NCBI GenBank assembly: GCA_021805725.1
Contig: JAJZEH010000028.1
Coordinates: forward strand, 1 to 7,923
DNA: 7,923 nt
Direction: 5' to 3'
From: Pseudomonadota bacterium
GTDB taxonomy: Bacteria; Pseudomonadota; Gammaproteobacteria; Burkholderiales; Ferrovaceae
The notes beneath the pieces are model-generated. The model ran no database searches. It saw nothing but the letters and a program-made list of their open reading frames with translations, and was not told the origin of the DNA. Positions 6,015 through 7,923 of the stretch are shown here, piece by piece; position 1 is the stretch's first letter, and the number at the start of each line of letters is the position of its first letter. Made by a program: the position numbers and the translations under genes.

Positions 6015-6608
6015 TCAATAATTCTGGCAGGGGCCGCCGTGACCCATCATGCCATGCCCCCCCCAGCCTTCATGACCACTCCAACCTTCCTCATACGACT
6101 GCTGCCAGTAGAGGTCGAAAATGGTTTTCTGGTTGGGGTCGAGTGCATCGTAGAAGGTCTTGGTGCTGGCCTGGGCCGCTTCCAGCAACGCCACATGATC
6201 CTGCATGCGCTTGATTTCCATGCGCATATGCTCAAGACCATGGGCCATGCGGTCTGGCGTGCTCATGTTGGCATGTGCAGGATCGCCCATGAACCCCTGT
6301 TTCATGTGCGCCTCGCGCCAGTGATTGATTCTTTCTGACTGGGACTTGGCATTGTTCAGGACTGCTCCAGACCACACATCCCAGGCCTGTTTCTGGGACC
6401 CCGTCAGGTTCAGCTTGGTTTTGAGTTCGTCGAGCATACGCTGGGTATGTTGCGCCCAATTGATGGGAGGGCGTGCCGCGCCTGTCCAGCTTTCCTGTGG
6501 CGATCCGGGAGAAGGGGGTGGCGCATCGGCCGCAAAGAGGACGCCTGCCTGCAACAACAGGCTACTGCCAGCGATGAGGAATATCCATTTGATCGGGTTA
6601 GTACGCAT
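6015..6608 (-). CDS. Exported LTxxQ (Spy/CpxP-like) protein, Met/His-rich
   Basis: This 197-residue protein has a signal peptide (about residues 1-27, ending LFAADA) and a Pro-rich linker. A mainly helical domain carries the LTxxQ signature LTGSQ (68-72) and a second, related LDPNQ (156-160). This is the pattern of the Spy/CpxP/ZraP superfamily of periplasmic chaperones and metal sensors. Residues 101-138 are unusually rich in Met (seven) and His (five), and the tail carries HGMMGHGG and one cysteine (C194), which suggests possible metal (copper-like) binding; that is inference. AGGAG lies six bases before the ATG. It is the first gene of a pair with the glycine-rich gene. The likely role is envelope protein or metal stress, but neither ligand nor client is known. 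Confidence 0.85.
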   Translation of the reverse strand: MRTNPIKWIFLIAGSSLLLQAGVLFAADAPPPSPGSPQESWTGAARPPINWAQHTQRMLDELKTKLNLTGSQKQAWDVWSGAVLNNAKSQSERINHWREAHMKQGFMGDPAHANMSTPDRMAHGLEHMRMEIKRMQDHVALLEAAQASTKTFYDALDPNQKTIFDLYWQQSYEEGWSGHEGWGGHGMMGHGGPCQNY

Positions 6609-6685
6609 CTTGAGCTCCTGTATAACAAGGGATGAGTATTGATTATTGCAGTAAAGACAACCGATGAAGGGGGTTGGTTTCAGGG

Positions 6686-6708
6686 ATCATATGTAACAAA
6701 GTGATACA
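6686..6708 (-). promoter_or_regulatory. Possible promoter and operator-like dyad before the LTxxQ gene
   Basis: On the - strand a 17-bp imperfect dyad TGTATCACTTTGTTACA (6708-6692) abuts a -10-like TATGAT (6691-6686), about 78 bp before the LTxxQ start. The dyad pairs TGTA with TACA and inner CA with TG. No good -35 hexamer is seen. A regulator bound there would cover the -10/-35 spacer. The pattern is visible; its role is a guess. Confidence 0.3.
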
Positions 6709-6714
6709 AAACGG

Positions 6715-7923
6715 CTATTTGAGCGCATCCACGGATTTGAGTTGTTGACGCAAGACAAACTTCTGGATCTTCCCGGTCGCCGTCTTCGGAATCGGGCCGA
6801 AGACCACTTCGCGCGGCACCTTGTAGCGGGCCAGCCGGGACCGGCAATGCTCGAGAATGCTATCGCTGGTGGTCATAGCACCTTCCTTGAGTTCCACGAA
6901 GGCACAGGGTACTTCACCCCATTTTTCATCTGGTTTTGCAATGATCGCCGCCACCAGCACATCGGGATGACGATAGAGGACATCCTCCACTTCCAGGGAT
7001 GAAATGTTCTCTCCTCCCGAGATGATGATGTCCTTGCTGCGATCCTTGATCTTCACATAACCATCCGGCTCGACCACGGCAAGATCGCCAGAATGAAACC
7101 AGCCGCCAGCAAACGCCTCTTCGGTGGCCGTGGGATTTTTGAGGTAGCCTTTCATGACGATGTTTCCGCGAAACATGATCTCCCCCATGGTCTCACCATC
7201 AGCCGGCACGGGGTTCATGGTTGCCGGATCAAGTACCGTCATGGCTTCCTCCATCAGGTTGGGCACTCCCTGGCGACCATTAAGCTGCGCGCGCTCGGCA
7301 AGCGGCAACCGCTCCCAGGATTCATGCTTGACACATACGGCGGCCGGCCCGTAGGTTTCGGTGAGCCCGTACACATGGGTAATGCTGATGCCCAGTTTTT
7401 CCATACCCTCGATGATGGCAGCAGGCGGGGCTGCACCGGCAATTAGTGCGGACACCGGATGGCCCAGGCCCTGGGGGATGAAATGGGCGGCGTTGATAAG
7501 CATGCCGTGCACGATGGGAGCGCCACAAAAATGGGTGACCCGGTGCTGCCGGATCAATGCAAAGATCATCTGGGGATCCACCTTTCTCAGGCAGACATTG
7601 ACACCACTGACGGCGGCCATGGTCCAGGGGAAGCACCAGCCGTTGCAATGGAACATGGGCAGGGTCCACAAATAAACCGCGTGGTTGGGCATGCCCCAGC
7701 ACAGAATATTGGCCACGGCATTGAGATAAGCGCCCCGATGGTGATACACCACCCCCTTGGGGTTGCCGGTGGTACCGGAGGTATAGTTGAGCGAAATGGC
7801 ATCCCATTCATTGGGGGGCAGTTGCCAGGCGTAGCCAGGATCTCCTTCCAGCAGGAACGCTTCGTACTCGATGCTGCCCTGTGCCTCTCCGGCCGGGGCC
7901 GCAGGGTCGTCCACGTCAATGAT
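6715..7923 (-). CDS. AMP-forming acyl-CoA synthetase, C-terminal part (partial)
   Basis: 402 codons are visible and the reading frame stays open to the window edge, so the N-terminus is missing (the family is about 540 residues). The enzyme activates a carboxylic acid with ATP to an acyl-AMP, then forms the CoA thioester. Numbering from the GTG codon at 7914, the nucleotide loop YTSGTTGNPKG is at 44-54, YGLTETYG at 182-189, the SGDL motif at 275-278, the hinge DRSKD at 291-295 and the catalytic lysine K382 in PKTATGK. The sequence resembles the medium/long-chain and methylmercaptopropionyl-CoA ligase-like group (FadD/DmdB type), but the substrate cannot be read. It is a probable fatty acid catabolism gene unrelated to the ccm genes. 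The next gene downstream on the same strand is 106 bp away. Confidence 0.93.
   Translation of the reverse strand: MIDVDDPAAPAGEAQGSIEYEAFLLEGDPGYAWQLPPNEWDAISLNYTSGTTGNPKGVVYHHRGAYLNAVANILCWGMPNHAVYLWTLPMFHCNGWCFPWTMAAVSGVNVCLRKVDPQMIFALIRQHRVTHFCGAPIVHGMLINAAHFIPQGLGHPVSALIAGAAPPAAIIEGMEKLGISITHVYGLTETYGPAAVCVKHESWERLPLAERAQLNGRQGVPNLMEEAMTVLDPATMNPVPADGETMGEIMFRGNIVMKGYLKNPTATEEAFAGGWFHSGDLAVVEPDGYVKIKDRSKDIIISGGENISSLEVEDVLYRHPDVLVAAIIAKPDEKWGEVPCAFVELKEGAMTTSDSILEHCRSRLARYKVPREVVFGPIPKTATGKIQKFVLRQQLKSVDALK

Noticed and set aside
5986..6018. Upstream TTG start adding 11 residues to the glycine-rich protein
   Set aside because: It would overlap the LTxxQ stop, has no ribosome site and would put extra residues before a good signal peptide; the ATG at 5985 has GGAGG.
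5418..6021. Overlapping + strand open frames (178 and 159 codons) opposite the glycine-rich gene
   Set aside because: They arise because the GC-rich repeat DNA lacks stops. They are Pro/Ala/Arg/His-rich with no signal, motif or Shine-Dalgarno site, while the - strand frame has a signal peptide and GGAGG.
6614..6623. TATACA close to the LTxxQ start as a -10 box
   Set aside because: It directly abuts and partly overlaps the ribosome site and would place the transcript start at or beyond it, leaving no usable leader.
6609..6714. Terminator after the acyl-CoA synthetase gene
   Set aside because: No GC-rich stem with a T-run is present; the weak dyad there is AT-rich and more operator-like.

Overview
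The window is 7.9 kb of a proteobacterial chromosome, most likely Beta- or Gammaproteobacteria. This rests on a System I (Ccm) cytochrome c maturation locus with separate ccmH and ccmI genes, together with Spy/LTxxQ-type and universal stress proteins. Genes are tightly packed with strong Shine-Dalgarno sites. The exact genus cannot be read from the sequence.

Left part (1-4835): almost the whole Ccm assembly line, arranged unusually. The end of ccmC, all of ccmD and all of ccmE run on the + strand. ccmF, ccmG, ccmH and ccmI run on the - strand towards them. The two arms converge on a 30-bp gap holding a perfect 9-bp hairpin, which looks like a shared two-way terminator. CcmC/D/E carry and chaperone haem in the periplasm. 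CcmG/H reduce the apocytochrome CXXCH thiols, CcmI holds the apocytochrome, and CcmF joins haem to it. ccmA and ccmB are not in the window and presumably lie to the left of ccmC. Neighbouring genes on the - arm overlap by exactly 4 bp (ATGA), as do ccmD and ccmE, which points to tight translational coupling.

Middle (4836-5372): a 108-bp divergent intergenic region separates ccmF from a + strand universal stress protein gene with a perfect TATAAT box and an AGGAGG ribosome site.

Right-middle (5374-6608): a two-gene - strand unit encodes an exported LTxxQ/Spy-like protein rich in Met and His, then an exported glycine-rich protein with two C-terminal cysteines. The glycine-rich gene ends 1 bp from the end of the stress protein gene. 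These two proteins are the least understood part of the window. They are plausibly envelope-stress or metal-related, but that is inference.

Right edge (6715-7923): the C-terminal three quarters or so of an AMP-forming acyl-CoA synthetase on the - strand, cut by the window edge. A 106-bp gap separates it from the LTxxQ gene and holds a possible -10 box and an operator-like dyad. There is no gene-free stretch above 300 bp, and no RNA gene, insertion sequence or CRISPR array was seen.
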